Positions 1 to 8,678 of a DNA stretch of 64,000 nucleotides are shown here, one piece after another (positions within the stretch are counted from its first letter, which is position 1; each line of letters starts with the position of its first letter). The notes beneath the pieces were generated by a model. It was given only the letters and a program-made list of their open reading frames with translations. It searched no databases and was not told the origin of the DNA. The translations under genes were made by a program, and so were the position numbers. This DNA is from Cupriavidus pauculus. GTDB lineage: Bacteria > Pseudomonadota > Gammaproteobacteria > Burkholderiales > Burkholderiaceae. The stretch spans positions 1 through 64,000 of the forward strand of contig NZ_PJRP01000025.1 in assembly GCF_002858765.1 (NCBI RefSeq). The letters run 5' to 3'.

Positions 1-860
1 ATACCCGCCGGCACGGCGGGTGTGGGAACGGCAGGCATGCCCGTGCGCCGGGGCACATGGGCCATGCCTTCGAGTGGCAACAGCAACGGCGTATCGCGCA
101 CCGGGCCGCGCCGCTTGTGGAAGACGATCGACATCAGGTTGCCGGGCTGCGGCGACAACGCCAGCCGCAGCACTGCCGGCGACGAGTCGTGCAGCACCCG
201 CATGGGCCGCAGCACCCACACCACGGTATCGCCGGCCTGCGCCAGCACCTGCAGGCGCCGCAGCGCCTCGGGCCGCGCGCCGGCCAGCCAGACCAGCACC
301 GCGCCGAACGCCTGGCTGCGCAGCATCTGCTCGGCGGCCCAGAGCATGTCCGTGCGCTGCGAGGCCATCGTGGCGGCCACCGGCGGCCGCACCCAGTAGA
401 GCTGCCGCGCGGGCAGGCGGCCATCGTCCAGTCCGCCCGCCGATCCGCTCGCCAATTCGCCAGCATTCGGCAGGCAAGGCGGATTGACCAGCGCGATGCG
501 CCGCCCACCGGCCGCCAGCGTGCGCAGCGCCGGCATCAGCAGACGCAACTCGCCCGCCCCGTCCTGCGTCAGCAGCAGTTCCGTCACCGCACCGGCTGGC
601 CAGCCGCCACCCGGCAACTCGGCGGTCAGCGCGTCATAGCCGGTCGGGCAGACGGGCAGCCGGCCGGCACGGCCCAGCTGGCCCGCACGCCACAGGCCAG
701 GATACCGCTGTTCGAGTTCGCGCACCGATTCGCGGGGCGGCTCGGCGAGCGCAGGGGATAGGGATGGGGGCGCATGGTCCTCTGCCAGAAGCGAAGGCTG
801 CCCATGCGGGGCTGGAATCATGGTCGGATCGTCGGCCCACGCCAGCATCGGCGCGGACAT
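1..860 (-). CDS. imuA: ImuA, SOS mutagenesis accessory protein (5' part, runs off the left edge)
   Basis: An open minus-strand frame runs from an ATG at 858-860 to the window edge without a stop, giving about 286 residues. It contains RecA/SulA-like ImuA features: a PGGGWPAGAVTELLL segment where RecA has its P-loop region, then RRIALVNPPCLPN, LYWVRPP and a MLRSQAFGAVLVWL stretch. ImuA partners ImuB and the error-prone polymerase DnaE2 in damage-induced mutagenesis, and imuB-dnaE2 would be expected beyond the left edge. A perfect LexA box lies 17 bp upstream of the chosen start. In-frame ATGs at 846-848 and 819-821 are alternative starts, since no strong Shine-Dalgarno decides. Family assignment is from recognised sequence pattern and the SOS promoter context. 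Confidence 0.85.
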   Translation of the reverse strand, partial: MSAPMLAWADDPTMIPAPHGQPSLLAEDHAPPSLSPALAEPPRESVRELEQRYPGLWRAGQLGRAGRLPVCPTGYDALTAELPGGGWPAGAVTELLLTQDGAGELRLLMPALRTLAAGGRRIALVNPPCLPNAGELASGSAGGLDDGRLPARQLYWVRPPVAATMASQRTDMLWAAEQMLRSQAFGAVLVWLAGARPEALRRLQVLAQAGDTVVWVLRPMRVLHDSSPAVLRLALSPQPGNLMSIVFHKRRGPVRDTPLLLPLEGMAHVPRRTGMPAVPTPAVPAG

Positions 861-874
861 AGGTATTCATTGAA

Positions 875-894
875 TACTGTATGTTTATACAGTA
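875..894 (-). promoter_or_regulatory. LexA/SOS box of the imuA cassette
   Basis: TACTGTATGTTTATACAGTA is a 20-bp near-palindrome containing CTGT-N8-ACAG at 877-892, the canonical gamma/betaproteobacterial LexA operator. It lies just upstream of the imuA start on the minus strand, as expected for an SOS-controlled imuA-imuB-dnaE2 operon. It may also affect the divergent small gene that begins at 1037. Confidence 0.9.
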
Positions 895-1036
895 TCGAGA
901 CCGACGCAAGGGGTACGCTATCCAGGTGTCTAAATCGACGCTTCCGAGGGGATTTTTGCGTCCTTGCCACAGTTGCAAGCGAAGGATTGCAAACAAGTGT
1001 CAAGTGTCATTGTGAAGTGTCAGGCAGTACGGAAAA

Positions 1037-1369
1037 ATGCGCAGCATGAAAAGGAATACGCGCGAATGCGTGCATCTGCTGATCGAAGGCTTGCAACGTC
1101 AGGGCCCGCTGCGCCGTGACGGGCTGGCCGACGCCTGCGGCTTGTCCGCCGAGGAGACCACGCGCGCCCTGAAAGCCGCGCGGCAGATGAGCGTGATCGA
1201 CCATGTGCCCTACGGCCCCGGCACACCGCCGGCCGCCGTCTTCTATCAGCTGACCGGACGCCAGTTGCCGGCAGCGCGCAAGAGCACGCGGATTGCGCCG
1301 GCCCCCGACGACCGTTTCCAGCCACTGCTGGAAGCCTGGTGGAACAGCAGCGAACTGGACCGCGCCTGA
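1037..1369 (+). CDS. Small winged-helix-like protein, 110 aa
   Basis: The family is not firmly recognised. Residues about 5-60 (ECVHLLIEGLQRQGPLRRD, then LADACGLSAEETTRALKAAR) have the helix pattern of a winged-helix DNA-binding domain. A basic segment and a short acidic/aromatic C-terminus (FQPLLEAWWNSSELD) follow. It is divergent from imuA, and the intervening region carries the LexA box. The start could be Met1 or Met4 (1046), and neither has a convincing Shine-Dalgarno. A DNA-binding role is an inference from the helical pattern only. Confidence 0.6.
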   Translation: MRSMKRNTRECVHLLIEGLQRQGPLRRDGLADACGLSAEETTRALKAARQMSVIDHVPYGPGTPPAAVFYQLTGRQLPAARKSTRIAPAPDDRFQPLLEAWWNSSELDRA

Positions 1370-1423
1370 CCTATCAGCCGTAGCTGACGCGGTGAACGCG
1401 GCGAGCGCCTGGCGCCAGCAAGC

Positions 1424-2026
1424 TCAGGCCTGACGCAAACTGACCGGCTGCATCAACACGATGGGCGCCTCGGCGCCATGGCACGCCGCGTAGTGGTCGC
1501 ACCCCTCGCACGACGGCTCGGGACACGGATGAATGTCCAGCCGCTCGCAAACCCGGTGGTAGAAGAACTTCTTCCACTTCATTTCCGTGGTGTTGGCCGC
1601 GAACACCGGTGCGAAAACCTGCTGCAGCAGCGCCGACACATCGTCGCGCCCCGACAGTCCCATGTCCTGCCACAGATGCGTATGGCCGAAGCAGCCCGAC
1701 GCCAGTGCATGCGCGGCCCAATGGACGTCCGGGCCATACTGGCCCGGCGTGTGGCCGTCTTCCAGCATATCGACCAGATCGGCGAATTCGCACGGCAGCG
1801 CGTCGGCATCCTGCGGGGGTGCGTCGGGCTCCCAGCCAGCGGCCGCGGCGCCTGGGAAATGACGATCGAGCATGCGCCGGAACTCCGCCGGCGGCAGACC
1901 CAGCCACTGCGCAAAGCGCGGCAGGCGCCCCGCGCAGGCACTTTCCAGCACGCCTGCCAGGGCCCGCGTGACGGGGTCTCCGGGCTGGGCGGCAAACGCA
2001 TCGAGCAACAGTAACGAGCGGTTCAT
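1424..2026 (-). CDS. nifQ: NifQ-family molybdenum-iron-sulfur protein
   Basis: The 200-residue protein carries the NifQ signature near its C-terminus: CPEPSCEGCDHYAAC fits C-x4-C-x2-C-x5-C exactly. It follows the KWKKFFYHRVCE region typical of the family. In diazotrophs NifQ binds a Mo-Fe-S cluster and donates molybdenum for FeMo-cofactor assembly. The start at 2026 (MNRSLLLLDAF) is preferred. An upstream in-frame ATG at 2107 falls inside a good sigma-70 promoter (-35 at 2102-2107, -10 at 2078-2083), which would place transcription start near 2071. No nitrogenase or other nif gene is in the window, so the role here, perhaps general Mo handling, is open. Confidence 0.8.
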   Translation of the reverse strand: MNRSLLLLDAFAAQPGDPVTRALAGVLESACAGRLPRFAQWLGLPPAEFRRMLDRHFPGAAAAGWEPDAPPQDADALPCEFADLVDMLEDGHTPGQYGPDVHWAAHALASGCFGHTHLWQDMGLSGRDDVSALLQQVFAPVFAANTTEMKWKKFFYHRVCERLDIHPCPEPSCEGCDHYAACHGAEAPIVLMQPVSLRQA

Positions 2027-2077
2027 CTTGGGACGGCAAGTGTGGCGCGCCCGCCCGGACGGCGGGCTTCGCAACGC

Positions 2078-2107
2078 AATATAGTCCCGTATATAGCGAT
2101 GGGTCAA
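2078..2107 (-). promoter_or_regulatory. Sigma-70-type promoter of the nifQ-like gene
   Basis: Read on the minus strand, TTGACC (2107-2102) and TATATT (2083-2078) are separated by 18 bp. Transcription would begin near 2071, leaving a ~45-nt leader before the ATG at 2026. Two ATATAG direct repeats (around 2079-2096) lie within the promoter and could bind a regulator. Confidence 0.55.
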
Positions 2108-2137
2108 ACCGCCCGGCTGTGCGGGCAGATGGCCGGG

Positions 2138-2635
2138 CTACCTGTCCCGCCGGTAGCGGGCCTGCATGATCTGGATCCACTCGCCGTTGTCGGCCTGCAT
2201 GAACGATGTCAGTGTGCGGTTATCGTCACCCTGGAACGCAACCACATCGCGATATTTCGCCATCTTGCCCGGCACCACGGTGCCATCCGGGCCGAACGCC
2301 GGGCCATCGGCGCGCAGGGTCAGCGTCTTGCCGTCGGCTTCCAGGTCGCCCTCGTAGACCCACATGTGGGTCATCATCGAGCCGACGAAGGTGCCCACAA
2401 AGTGCTTGCGGGCGGGGTCGTAGCCCAGCGTCATGACCGTCACGGCCGGCCCGCAGCCAGGGAATTCCCCTTCTGAGCGGGTCTGCACCCAGGTATCGCC
2501 AATCTTGCTCACCTGTTCGGGAATCTTCCACTTCTCGGTGGGGCCGTCCGGGCCCATCTGCGCTTCGCCTTCCGCCGTCCAGTTGCCAACCAGTCTGTGC
2601 AGCCAGCGGTGTTCGTGGGTGGTTTCGACATGCAT
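2138..2635 (-). CDS. DUF1579-family protein, 165 aa
   Basis: This is a soluble protein of the DUF1579 type. It begins with the family's W-hx-L-VGNWTAEG pattern (HRWLHRLVGNWTAEGEAQMG) and contains TLGYDPARKHFVGTFVGS and YEGDLEADGKTLTL, typical of this lipocalin-like beta-barrel fold. No catalytic function is established for the family. The start at 2635 is chosen because CAGGAGAC lies just upstream of ATG-CAT-GTC, and the in-frame ATG at 2695 would overlap the inverted repeat at 2677-2695. The repeat is probably the operator of this gene. Confidence 0.75.
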   Translation of the reverse strand: MHVETTHEHRWLHRLVGNWTAEGEAQMGPDGPTEKWKIPEQVSKIGDTWVQTRSEGEFPGCGPAVTVMTLGYDPARKHFVGTFVGSMMTHMWVYEGDLEADGKTLTLRADGPAFGPDGTVVPGKMAKYRDVVAFQGDDNRTLTSFMQADNGEWIQIMQARYRRDR

Positions 2636-2676
2636 GCCTAAGTCTCCTGTTGATACGTTCAGATCGTGTCGCTGCA

Positions 2677-2695
2677 TTGTGTACATCGTACACAA
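2677..2695. promoter_or_regulatory. Perfect 8-bp inverted repeat, putative operator
   Basis: TTGTGTACATCGTACACAA consists of two 8-bp arms separated by ATC. It lies 42 bp upstream of the DUF1579 start and 200 bp before the tehA-like gene. The size and symmetry suit a dimeric TetR-type repressor, but no regulator gene lies next to it. Confidence 0.5.
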
Positions 2696-2894
2696 ATCCT
2701 AGGAGATGAACGGATCGATGTCCACATCGGCTTGGCTGCATGACAGAAACTTAATCTTGAGGCGCCTGCATCACCTCATACGGCGCCGGACGTGTTGAGA
2801 CGGACGAGCAAGACATTGCGCCGCCCGCGTCTGCGGCCCCGCCCAGGTGTGCGTACTATTCGATACATCAACCCAAACCGAATACGAGCCGATC

Positions 2895-3917
2895 ATGGGC
2901 GCCCCCACCCTATCCTCTCCCCCATCCACCACGGTCCGGACCATTCCGCTGTCGTTCTTCGGCATGGCCGTCGGCGCGCTGGCGCTGGCCAATGTCTGGC
3001 GCGGCGCCATTCACGTATGGGCCCTGCCCGCGCTGCCGGCCACGGTTCTGGCCTGGCTGGGCCTGGGCATCTGGGGGGTGCTGCTGGGTGCCTATGCGCG
3101 CAAATGGCTGGTGACACCGGCGGCTGCCCGCGCGGAAATGGCCGATCCGGTGCAATCGTCGTTCGCGGCGCTGATTCCGACTTCCACGCTGCTGGCCACG
3201 CAACTGGTGCATCCCTATGCGCCGCAGCTGGCGGTTGCGCTGTTCGTCTCGGCGACGGTCGGGCAACTGGCGCTGGGCGCCGTGCTGCATGGCCGGCTCT
3301 GGCAGGGCGGCATGCGGCCCGAAGCCGTGACACCGGCCGCCTACCTGCCGGCCGTCGCACCGGGGTTCGTGGGCGCCACATCGGCCGCGCTGCTTGGATG
3401 GCAGACCATCGGGATGCTGCTGTTCGGCGCGAGCCTGCTGTCGTGGATCGCCATCGAATCGGTGCTGCTGAACCGCACGGCCGTCAACGCGCCGCTGCCC
3501 GAGGCACGTCGCGCGCTGCTGGGCATCCAGATTGCGCCGCCCGTGGTGGGCGGCACGGCCTACCTGGCGCTGACGCACGGTCAGCCCGACCTGTTCGTGT
3601 ACGCGCTGCTGGGCTATGGGCTGTACCAGGCGCTGCTGATGCTGCGGTTGCTGCCGTGGATCGGCACGCAGCGTTTCTCGCCGGGCTACTGGGCGTTCAG
3701 CTTTGGCGTGGCCGCCCTGCCCGGCATGGCGATCCGCATGATCACCCGGGGCGCTGGCGACCTGGATGGCGCCGCGTTCGCGCTGTTCGTCGCGGCCAAC
3801 GCGATCATCGGCCTGCTGGCCTGGAAGACCGTGGCGCTGCTGCTGCGTGGCACGCTGCTGCCCACGCCGGCGGTGCCCGCCGCCCCCGCGCCCGTGCGGG
3901 CCACCGAGACGGCCTGA
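2895..3917 (+). CDS. tehA: TehA/SLAC1-family transporter
   Basis: The 340-residue integral membrane protein has about ten hydrophobic segments. The opening IPLSFFGMAVGALALANVWR is characteristic of the tellurite-resistance/dicarboxylate transporter family (TehA, SLAC1-like anion channels). These proteins form a pore lined by a conserved Phe. The substrate in this organism cannot be read from sequence, and tellurite resistance is only one possibility. The start at 2895 (MGAPTLSS) has a weak GAG upstream. An in-frame ATG at 2847 would add 16 non-family residues. It is monocistronic and converges with the next gene. Confidence 0.8.
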   Translation: MGAPTLSSPPSTTVRTIPLSFFGMAVGALALANVWRGAIHVWALPALPATVLAWLGLGIWGVLLGAYARKWLVTPAAARAEMADPVQSSFAALIPTSTLLATQLVHPYAPQLAVALFVSATVGQLALGAVLHGRLWQGGMRPEAVTPAAYLPAVAPGFVGATSAALLGWQTIGMLLFGASLLSWIAIESVLLNRTAVNAPLPEARRALLGIQIAPPVVGGTAYLALTHGQPDLFVYALLGYGLYQALLMLRLLPWIGTQRFSPGYWAFSFGVAALPGMAIRMITRGAGDLDGAAFALFVAANAIIGLLAWKTVALLLRGTLLPTPAVPAAPAPVRATETA

Positions 3918-3935
3918 CCGACCCCTGCCTGCCGA

Positions 3936-4301
3936 TTACTGCGGCAGACGGACCTTCGGCACGATGAACTGGTTGCCCGGTGCGCGCATCACGTCACACT
4001 GGGCTTCGCCCTTGCGCGCCTCGCCGGCCTGGTTCACGAACTCGATGCTGCCCACCACGCTATAGACGTCTTCCGCCACGCGGCGCGAGGTGCCCTGCAC
4101 CCAGCGGAACTTGTCGGGATTCGGCAGCTTGGCCTTGACGGCCTCCATGCAGGCCACCGGCGCCTCGGGCGCTTCCGGCCGGCCGCCACGCTGGCCCATT
4201 TCGACGTTGACCGGCGCATCGGCGGCGGCTGCCACCATCGGCAGCCCGATGGCCACGCAGGCCAGGGACGTCACGAGCTTGCGGCGCATGTGTGTTGTCA
4301 C
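3936..4301 (-). CDS. Small exported protein, about 121 aa
   Basis: The family is not recognised. The N-terminus (MRRKLVTSLACVAIGLPMVAAAADA) is a clear Sec signal peptide with an A-x-A cleavage site. The mature part of about 90 residues has two cysteines (PVACMEAV, EAQCDVM) that could pair, and the segment RWVQGTSRRVAEDVYSVVGS. A GTG start at 4299-4301 is chosen because GGAG lies seven bases upstream. The ATG at 4287-4289 lies 17 bases from that site. It sits immediately downstream of the czc operon's end on the same strand. Its location is inferred periplasmic. Confidence 0.65.
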   Translation of the reverse strand: MTTHMRRKLVTSLACVAIGLPMVAAAADAPVNVEMGQRGGRPEAPEAPVACMEAVKAKLPNPDKFRWVQGTSRRVAEDVYSVVGSIEFVNQAGEARKGEAQCDVMRAPGNQFIVPKVRLPQ

Positions 4302-4395
4302 AGGTGTACTCCAGAACGAAAACGGCCGGCACGCGCGATGCATGCCGGCCGGTTGCCATTGTACTGCGGCGTAAATCCCTTACGCGCTCACGCCA

Positions 4396-7300
4396 TTACA
4401 CGGACATGTCGCGCGGTTCGGGCTTGCGGTCGTCGAACCAGCGGTACAGCGTCGGCACCATCACCAGCGTCAGCAGCGTCGACGTAATCAGCCCGCCGAT
4501 CACCACCACGGCCAGCGGCCGCTGCACCTCGGAGCCCGGGCCGTCCGAGAACAGGAACGGCACCAGGCCCAGCATGGCGATGGTGGCGGTCATCATCACC
4601 GGCCGGAAGCGCTGCGTGGCGCCACGCACCACCGCGTTGCGCAGCGACATGCCCGATTCACGCAACGTGCGGATGTACGACACCAGCACCACCCCGTTCA
4701 GCACCGCCATGCCCCACAGCGCGATGAAGCCCACCGATGCCGGCACCGACAGGTATTCGCCGGTGACAAACAGCCCGATGATGCCGCCGATCGATGCAAA
4801 CGGCAGCACCGTGATGATCAGCGTGGCAAAGCGCAGCGAGTTGAACAGCAGGAACAGCAGGAAAAAGATTGCGGCGATGGTGATCGGCACGATCAGCTTC
4901 AGGTGGCCCATGGCGCGCTCCATGTTCTGGAACTGGCCGCCCCACTCGTAGTAGTAGCCCTCCGGCAGCTTGACCTTGGCCTCCGTGGCCGACTGCAGTT
5001 CGGCCACGAAGCCGCCCAGGTCGCGGTCCTTCACGTTGATCATCACCACCACGCGGCGCTTGGCCATTTCGCGGCTGATCTGCGCGGGGCCGTCGCTGAC
5101 CTCGATCTTCGCCACGCTCTGCAGCGGCACCTGCACGCCATCGGGCGCCTGCACCAGCAGCTGCCGGATGGCCTGCACGTTGCCGCGGAACTCCTCCGGC
5201 AGGCGCACCGCCGCCGCAAAGCGGCGCTCGCCCTCGAAGATGTCCGTGGCGCGCTTGCCGCCGATGGCAATCTCGATGATGTCGTGGATGTCCGACACGT
5301 TCAGCCCGTAGCGCGCAATCGCCTGGCGATCGATCTCGATCGACAGGTACTGCTGGCCCGAGATCCGCTCGATACGCACATCCTCGGCGCCCTTGATGCC
5401 GCCCGCCACGCGGGCAATCTCGCCGGCCAGCCCGCGCAGCTTGTCGAGATCGTCGCCAAAGATCTTCACGGCGATGTCCGACCGCACGCCGCTGACCATC
5501 TCGTCCACACGATCCGAAATCGGCTGCGCCATCACGACCTGCACGCCCGGAATGGCCTTGAGCTTGTCGCGGATGGCGTTGGCGATGTCGTCCTGCGTCC
5601 AGCCGTCGGGCCACTCGTCGCGATCCTTGAGGCTGGCGATCGGCGTCGACTCGTTCTGGCCCTGCGGGTCGGCCGGGCTTTCGCCACGACCCACGCCGGA
5701 CACCACCGACTTCACGCCCGGCACCTCCAGCACCAGCTTGTTGGCCTGGCGTTCGAGCTTGATCGACTCTTCCAGCGAGATGTTCGGCACGCGATCCAGC
5801 GCCGGCACGATCGAGCCTTCCTTCATTTCCGGAATGAACGACGTTCCGAGCATCGGTACGATCATCACCGTGGCCACGAACAGGCCCACCGCCGATAGCA
5901 CCGTCTTCTTGCTGTTGAGCAGGGACCAGTGCAGCATGCGCAGGTAGTGACGCTTCATGAACGCGATCACGCGCGTGTCATGCTCGGCGCCGCCCTTGAG
6001 CAGGTACGACGACAGCACCGGCGACAGCGTCAGCGACAGGAACAGCGAGATCGCCAGCGCAATCGAGATCGTGACGGCCAGCGGCGCGAACATCTTGCCT
6101 TCCATGCCCTGCAGCGTCATCAGCGGCAGGAACACCAGGATGATGATGCCCACGCCCACGATCACCGGCGTGGCCACTTCCTGCACGGCCTTGACCAGGA
6201 TCTGGTTGCGGGTCAGCCCCGACTTGTCCGCATGACCCAGTCGCTCGAACGCGTTTTCGACGACCACCACCGAGCCGTCCACCATCAGGCCAATGGCGAT
6301 GGCCAGCCCCCCCAGCGACATCAGGTTGGCCGACAGGCCAATGCGGTTCATCACCATGAACGTCAGCAATGGCGTCAGCACCAGCGTGGCCAGCACGATG
6401 ACCGACGAACGCACGTCGCCCAGGAACAGGAACAGCACGATCACCACCAGCACCACGCCTTCGAGCAGCACCTTGGTGACCGTCCACAACGCGGCGTCCA
6501 CCAGTTCGCTGCGGTCGTAGTACGGCACGATCTGCAGGCCGCCGGGGATCATGCCCTTCCCGTTGATCTCCGCCACGCGCGCCTTGACCCGGCTCACCAC
6601 TTCCTTGGCGTTGCCGGCGCGCATCATCATCACGATGCCGCCCACGGCTTCGGTCTGGCCGTTCTTGACCACGGCTCCCTGGCGCACCTCGTGGCCGATC
6701 GTCACCTGCGCCACGTCGCGCACGTAGACCGGCGTGCCGTTGACCTCCTTGAGCACGATGCTGCCGATATCGTCCACGCCCTTGGCCAGGCCCACACCGC
6801 GGATCAGGTACTGCTCCGCGTAGTGCGGCAGCACGCCGCCGCCCGAGTTGGCGTTGTTGCGCGCCAGCGCCTGGTACACCTGCTGCAGGCTGACCCCGTA
6901 GTGACGCATCCGCTCCGGGTTGACCAGTGCCTGGTACTGCCGCACGTAGCCACCCTGCGAGTTGATTTCGGCCACGCCCGGGATCGAACGCAGCAGCGGG
7001 CGCACCACCCAGTCCTGCGCGATGCGGCGCTCGGCCAGCTCATCCTGCGTCAGTTCGCGGTTACCGTCGTCGGGGCGGTCCAGCGTGTACTGGTAGACCT
7101 CGCCCAGGCCGGTGGACACCGGCCCCAGCACCGGCGTCACGCCTTCGGGCATGCGGCCGGACACCTCGATCAGCCGCTCCATGACGAGCTGCCGCGCGAA
7201 GTAGACGTCGGTCTTGTCGGTGAACACGAGCGTGATCAGCGACAGCCCGGCCTTGTTCAGCGAGCGCATCTCCTCGAGTCCGGGCAGGCCCGTCATCGAC

Positions 7301-7512
7301 ATTTCGATGGGCACGGTGACAAAGCGCTCCACCTCTTCGGGCGAGCGGCCGGTGGCTTCGGTGGCGATCTGCACCTGGACGTTGGTCACGTCCGGGAAGG
7401 CATCGACCGACAGCTTGCCAGCCGCGCGCAGGCCAAAGAAGAACAGCACCACCGCCACCACGCACACCACCAGCCGCTGCTTGATCGCGGCTTCCACAAG
7501 CGATGTCATCAT
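4396..7512 (-). CDS. czcA: CzcA-type heavy-metal RND efflux permease
   Basis: The 1038-residue inner-membrane proton/metal antiporter has the usual HME-RND length. Features seen are a first membrane helix (residues 14-32), a long periplasmic porter loop, and TM4 motif AIAIGLMVDGSVVVVEN (404-420) with the proton-relay Asp412. A second RND repeat ends near NGVVLVSYIRTLRESG. This TM4 pattern separates it from the Cu/Ag CusA group, but the transported metal cannot be fixed from sequence. It is the last gene of the czcI-like/C/B/A operon, beginning 6 bp after czcB. CzcA exports cations through CzcB and CzcC across both membranes. Confidence 0.92.
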   Translation of the reverse strand: MMTSLVEAAIKQRLVVCVVAVVLFFFGLRAAGKLSVDAFPDVTNVQVQIATEATGRSPEEVERFVTVPIEMSMTGLPGLEEMRSLNKAGLSLITLVFTDKTDVYFARQLVMERLIEVSGRMPEGVTPVLGPVSTGLGEVYQYTLDRPDDGNRELTQDELAERRIAQDWVVRPLLRSIPGVAEINSQGGYVRQYQALVNPERMRHYGVSLQQVYQALARNNANSGGGVLPHYAEQYLIRGVGLAKGVDDIGSIVLKEVNGTPVYVRDVAQVTIGHEVRQGAVVKNGQTEAVGGIVMMMRAGNAKEVVSRVKARVAEINGKGMIPGGLQIVPYYDRSELVDAALWTVTKVLLEGVVLVVIVLFLFLGDVRSSVIVLATLVLTPLLTFMVMNRIGLSANLMSLGGLAIAIGLMVDGSVVVVENAFERLGHADKSGLTRNQILVKAVQEVATPVIVGVGIIILVFLPLMTLQGMEGKMFAPLAVTISIALAISLFLSLTLSPVLSSYLLKGGAEHDTRVIAFMKRHYLRMLHWSLLNSKKTVLSAVGLFVATVMIVPMLGTSFIPEMKEGSIVPALDRVPNISLEESIKLERQANKLVLEVPGVKSVVSGVGRGESPADPQGQNESTPIASLKDRDEWPDGWTQDDIANAIRDKLKAIPGVQVVMAQPISDRVDEMVSGVRSDIAVKIFGDDLDKLRGLAGEIARVAGGIKGAEDVRIERISGQQYLSIEIDRQAIARYGLNVSDIHDIIEIAIGGKRATDIFEGERRFAAAVRLPEEFRGNVQAIRQLLVQAPDGVQVPLQSVAKIEVSDGPAQISREMAKRRVVVMINVKDRDLGGFVAELQSATEAKVKLPEGYYYEWGGQFQNMERAMGHLKLIVPITIAAIFFLLFLLFNSLRFATLIITVLPFASIGGIIGLFVTGEYLSVPASVGFIALWGMAVLNGVVLVSYIRTLRESGMSLRNAVVRGATQRFRPVMMTATIAMLGLVPFLFSDGPGSEVQRPLAVVVIGGLITSTLLTLVMVPTLYRWFDDRKPEPRDMSV

Positions 7513-7518
7513 GGCGGC

Positions 7519-8676
7519 TTACCCCTGTTCCAGGCGCTTGCGCTCGTTGTCGAGGTGGAACGCGCCCTCCACGACCACGCGGTCGCCCGCCTTGATACCG
7601 CTCTGCACCACTCGCATGCCGTCGCTTTCCGATCCCAGCTTCACCTTGGTCAGGCGATACTGGCCGGGCGCGGTTTCCACGTAGACCTGCTCGTCGTTGC
7701 CGTCGCGCACCACGGCGGAACCGGGCACCACCAGCGTATCGATGGGCTTGCCCGCAATCAGCATGCTGGCCAGCATGGCCGGCTTCAGGCGCCCTTCCTT
7801 GTTCTCCAGTTCGGTACGGACCAGCACCGTGCGCGATTGCGGATTCACGGTGCGGCCCACGTAGATCAGCTTGCCCGTGATGCGGCCGTTGGTGTTGGCC
7901 AGCGACGGCACCTCGATGTCGACGGCCTGGCCTTCGGCCACCTGGGCGGCCTGCTGCTCGGGCACCTCGGCCACCACCCAGACACGCGACAGGTCTGCCA
8001 CGGTGTACAGCGCGTCGGCCGGCTGCACCACCTGGCCTTGCGCCACGTTGCGCTCCACCACCGTGCCGCTGATGCTGGAAAACACCGGCGAGTACGACTC
8101 GATGCTGCCGTTTTTCGCCAGCGTGGAAATGGCCTGCGCCGACATGCCCAGCACACGCAGCTGGTCGCGGTAGGCGCGCATTTCGGCGGCGGCAATCGCG
8201 TATTCGCTCTGGCGGCGCTGCAGTTCGGCACGGCCGATCACGTCGGCGTCGAACAGCTGGCGCGCGCGCTCGGCATTGCGGGCCTGCAGGTCGTTCTGGG
8301 CTTCGGCCTTCAGGAAGGCCATCTGTGCGGCACCAAGTTCGCTGCTGTGCAGGCGGGCCAGCACCTGGCCGGCCTTCACTTCGTCGCCCAGGATGGCGTA
8401 GAGATCGGTCACACGGCCGGTGACCGTGGCGCCGATGCGCGACACGCGCTGTTCATCGAAATCGATACGGCCCGACACGCGCAACATCTCGCTGAACGGA
8501 GACGTAGCCAGGGTTGCCACCTTGAGGGTCTTCTGCAGGTTTTCTTCGGCCTTGACGATGCCGGGCGGCAGCTTGGGCGCCTCGGCAGCGGCTTCGGGTT
8601 CCTTGGAACAGCCGGCCAGCGACATCGCCAACACGGCGGCAGCGGCAATGGAAAGCAGGGAATGAGAGGGACGCAT
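7519..8676 (-). CDS. czcB: CzcB-type periplasmic adaptor lipoprotein
   Basis: The 385-residue membrane-fusion protein links CzcA to CzcC. A lipobox (LAMSLAGC) puts lipid-modified Cys23 at the mature N-terminus. The barrel-sandwich/lipoyl halves (GATVTGRVTDLYAILGDEV; SPVFSSISGTVVERNVAQG) flank an alpha-hairpin (LKAEAQNDLQARNAERARQL). A beta-barrel region and a C-terminal membrane-proximal domain follow. The start at 8676 fits the signal peptide and lies 2 bp after the stop of czcC. A longer in-frame opening toward 9075 lies inside czcC and is not used. It lacks the His-rich extension of classical CzcB. Confidence 0.9.
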   Translation of the reverse strand: MRPSHSLLSIAAAAVLAMSLAGCSKEPEAAAEAPKLPPGIVKAEENLQKTLKVATLATSPFSEMLRVSGRIDFDEQRVSRIGATVTGRVTDLYAILGDEVKAGQVLARLHSSELGAAQMAFLKAEAQNDLQARNAERARQLFDADVIGRAELQRRQSEYAIAAAEMRAYRDQLRVLGMSAQAISTLAKNGSIESYSPVFSSISGTVVERNVAQGQVVQPADALYTVADLSRVWVVAEVPEQQAAQVAEGQAVDIEVPSLANTNGRITGKLIYVGRTVNPQSRTVLVRTELENKEGRLKPAMLASMLIAGKPIDTLVVPGSAVVRDGNDEQVYVETAPGQYRLTKVKLGSESDGMRVVQSGIKAGDRVVVEGAFHLDNERKRLEQG

Positions 8677-8678
8677 GT

